From Methylococcaceae bacterium UBA662 (GTDB lineage Bacteria; Pseudomonadota; Gammaproteobacteria; Methylococcales; Methylomonadaceae): a stretch of 5,592 nucleotides of DNA. Each line of letters starts with the position of its first letter. Position 1 is the first letter of the stretch. The stretch covers positions 1 to 5,592 of the forward strand of contig DBNW01000047.1 in assembly GCA_002299425.1 (NCBI GenBank), read 5' to 3'. The position numbers and the translations under genes are program-made. Below the pieces are notes generated by a model that saw only the letters and a program-made list of their open reading frames with translations, was not told the origin of the DNA and did no database searches. Shown in pieces: positions 4,368 through 5,592 of the stretch.

Positions 4368-5592
4368 ATGGAAGAAAAAAAATACAAAATTAAGCACGGC
4401 AATCCTTACCCGTCAGGTTCTACGCCTGACGCTCAGGGTGTTAATTTTTCTATTTTCAGCCATCACGCCGAACACGTTGAGCTGTGGCTGTTTGAAAGCT
4501 CCATCAGCCCTGATCCTTTTCAAATTATTGAGCTAAAAAAAGAAATCAATCGTACCTTTTTTTCCTGGCATGTTTATGTCGTGAAGCTGCCTGTGGGTAC
4601 TTGGTACACCTGGCGCATGGAGGGTCCCGACAGGCTTAAGGAAGCAGGCTACCGCTTTGACAAAGAAAAGCACCTGCTAGACCCCTGGGCTAAAGCCATC
4701 AGCCACAAAAACTGGAGCCGTAAAAACGCCTGTTTGCCCGGCGACAACAAACTGACCGCCATGCGGGCGGTAGTGGCCGATGAAAATTACGACTGGGAAG
4801 GCGACACGCCTTTACGCATTAGGAGTGAGAAAGCGGTTCTTTATGAAATGCATGTGGGCGGCTTTACCCGTCACCCTTCGGCCGGGGTGTCGCATCCTGG
4901 AACCTTCGCTGGCGTCATCGAAAAAATCCCCTATCTGCAACAGTTAGGCATCACCCATGTGGAACTGCTACCCGTCATGGCGTTTGATGAACAAGACGTG
5001 CCGCTGCACACGGCCGATCTGGGCTTGAAAAATTATTGGGGTTATAGCACCCACAGTTTTTACAGTCCTCACCCCAGTTATTGCATCACCCCCGAACAGG
5101 GCACCCACATCAAGGAATTCCGCGATCTTGTCAAAGCTTTACACAAGGCGGGGATTGGGGTGATTTTGGATGTGGTTTTCAACCACACTTCAGAAGCGGG
5201 CGGCAATGGGCCGATTATCAATTTCCGTGGCCTGGGCGGCAATATTTTCTACCATCTCGATGGCCATGATAAAAGCGTATACCGCGACTACACCGGCTGC
5301 GGCAACACCGTTAACGCCAACCATCCGCTGGTGGCGGGCTTTATTATCAAATGCTTGGAGTATTGGGTTAGGGAAATGCATGTCGACGGCTTCCGCTTTG
5401 ACCTAGCTAGTGCCTTGGCGCGGGGTGAAAACGGCGATGTCCTAGCTAACCCGCCTGTGCTGTGGGGCATTGAACTGTCCGAGCAACTGGCTAAAACCAA
5501 GCTCATTGCCGAGGCCTGGGATGCTGCCGGGCTGTACCAAGTAGGCAGCTTCCCGGGCTACCGTTGGGCGGAATGGAATGGCCGTTACCGGG
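4368..5592 (+). CDS. glgX: Isoamylase / glycogen debranching enzyme GlgX, N-terminal 408 residues (cut by right edge)
   Basis: A GH13 alpha-1,6-glucosidase predicted to remove branches from glycogen or limit dextrin in the cytoplasm. The open frame runs off the window without a stop. Residues 10 to about 110 form the CBM48-type beta-sandwich (GNPYPSGSTPDAQGVNFSIFS, later LLDPWAKAI). The catalytic barrel follows: YEMHVGGFT at 159-167, ELLPV at 199-203, NYWGY at 222-226, region I DVVFNHT at 268-274, region II DGFRFDLAS with predicted nucleophile D345, and region III EAWD with predicted acid/base E382. Region IV and the C-terminal domain are outside; full family members are roughly 650-750 residues. 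The sequence looks closer to plant and cyanobacterial isoamylases than to E. coli GlgX. The start is uncertain: ATG 4368 has only GGTAG at 4355-4359, whereas an in-frame TTG at 4335 has GGAG at 4325-4328 at six-base spacing and would add 11 residues. Likely an operon with the aminotransferase. Confidence 0.93.
   Translation, partial: MEEKKYKIKHGNPYPSGSTPDAQGVNFSIFSHHAEHVELWLFESSISPDPFQIIELKKEINRTFFSWHVYVVKLPVGTWYTWRMEGPDRLKEAGYRFDKEKHLLDPWAKAISHKNWSRKNACLPGDNKLTAMRAVVADENYDWEGDTPLRIRSEKAVLYEMHVGGFTRHPSAGVSHPGTFAGVIEKIPYLQQLGITHVELLPVMAFDEQDVPLHTADLGLKNYWGYSTHSFYSPHPSYCITPEQGTHIKEFRDLVKALHKAGIGVILDVVFNHTSEAGGNGPIINFRGLGGNIFYHLDGHDKSVYRDYTGCGNTVNANHPLVAGFIIKCLEYWVREMHVDGFRFDLASALARGENGDVLANPPVLWGIELSEQLAKTKLIAEAWDAAGLYQVGSFPGYRWAEWNGRYR

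Noticed and set aside
5081..5506. Short frames within glgX on both strands
   Set aside because: glgX motifs continue unbroken through this stretch in another frame, so these are shadows.

Overview
The window reads as an ordinary chromosomal stretch of a gammaproteobacterium. The partial LeuS aligns residue for residue with the E. coli enzyme at its key sites (T252, D345). leuS is divergent from a DUF1451 (YbeL-type) zinc-ribbon gene, as I recall it is in E. coli. The small ParA-like protein resembles a group I know from Pseudomonas and relatives. Together with a plant/cyanobacterial-style isoamylase, this would suit a glycogen-storing environmental gammaproteobacterium such as a methanotroph (Methylococcales), but that last step is a guess. 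No insertion sequence, CRISPR array, phage gene, tRNA or rRNA is visible.

Layout. Positions 1-1535, minus strand: the first 511 codons of leuS, cut by the left edge. Positions 1536-1618: a short divergent promoter region. Positions 1619-2104, plus strand: ybeL-type zinc-ribbon gene. Positions 2105-2170: a short spacer carrying a possible 21-codon leader ORF that overlaps the next start. Positions 2171-2947, plus strand: an orphan ParA/MinD-type ATPase with no parB beside it. Positions 2948-3145: a structured 198-bp intergenic region with several inverted repeats, an imperfect direct repeat, a weak terminator candidate and a probable promoter whose predicted start runs into eight T. Positions 3146-4333, plus strand: a complete class I (subgroup Ib type) aspartate aminotransferase. 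Positions 4368-5592, plus strand: the first 408 codons of a GH13 isoamylase/glycogen debranching enzyme, cut by the right edge.

The genes are housekeeping and metabolic: leucine tRNA charging, an uncharacterised zinc-ribbon protein, a partition-type ATPase of unknown cargo, aspartate/2-oxoglutarate amino transfer, and glycogen debranching. ybeL and the ParA gene are probably co-transcribed, as are the aminotransferase and glgX, which lie 34 bp apart and may be translationally coupled. I see no convincing undescribed multi-gene system. The most interesting points are regulatory: the A(T)8 start at the aminotransferase promoter, the leader ORF before the ParA gene, the repeats in the 198-bp intergenic region, and the ambiguous glgX start.
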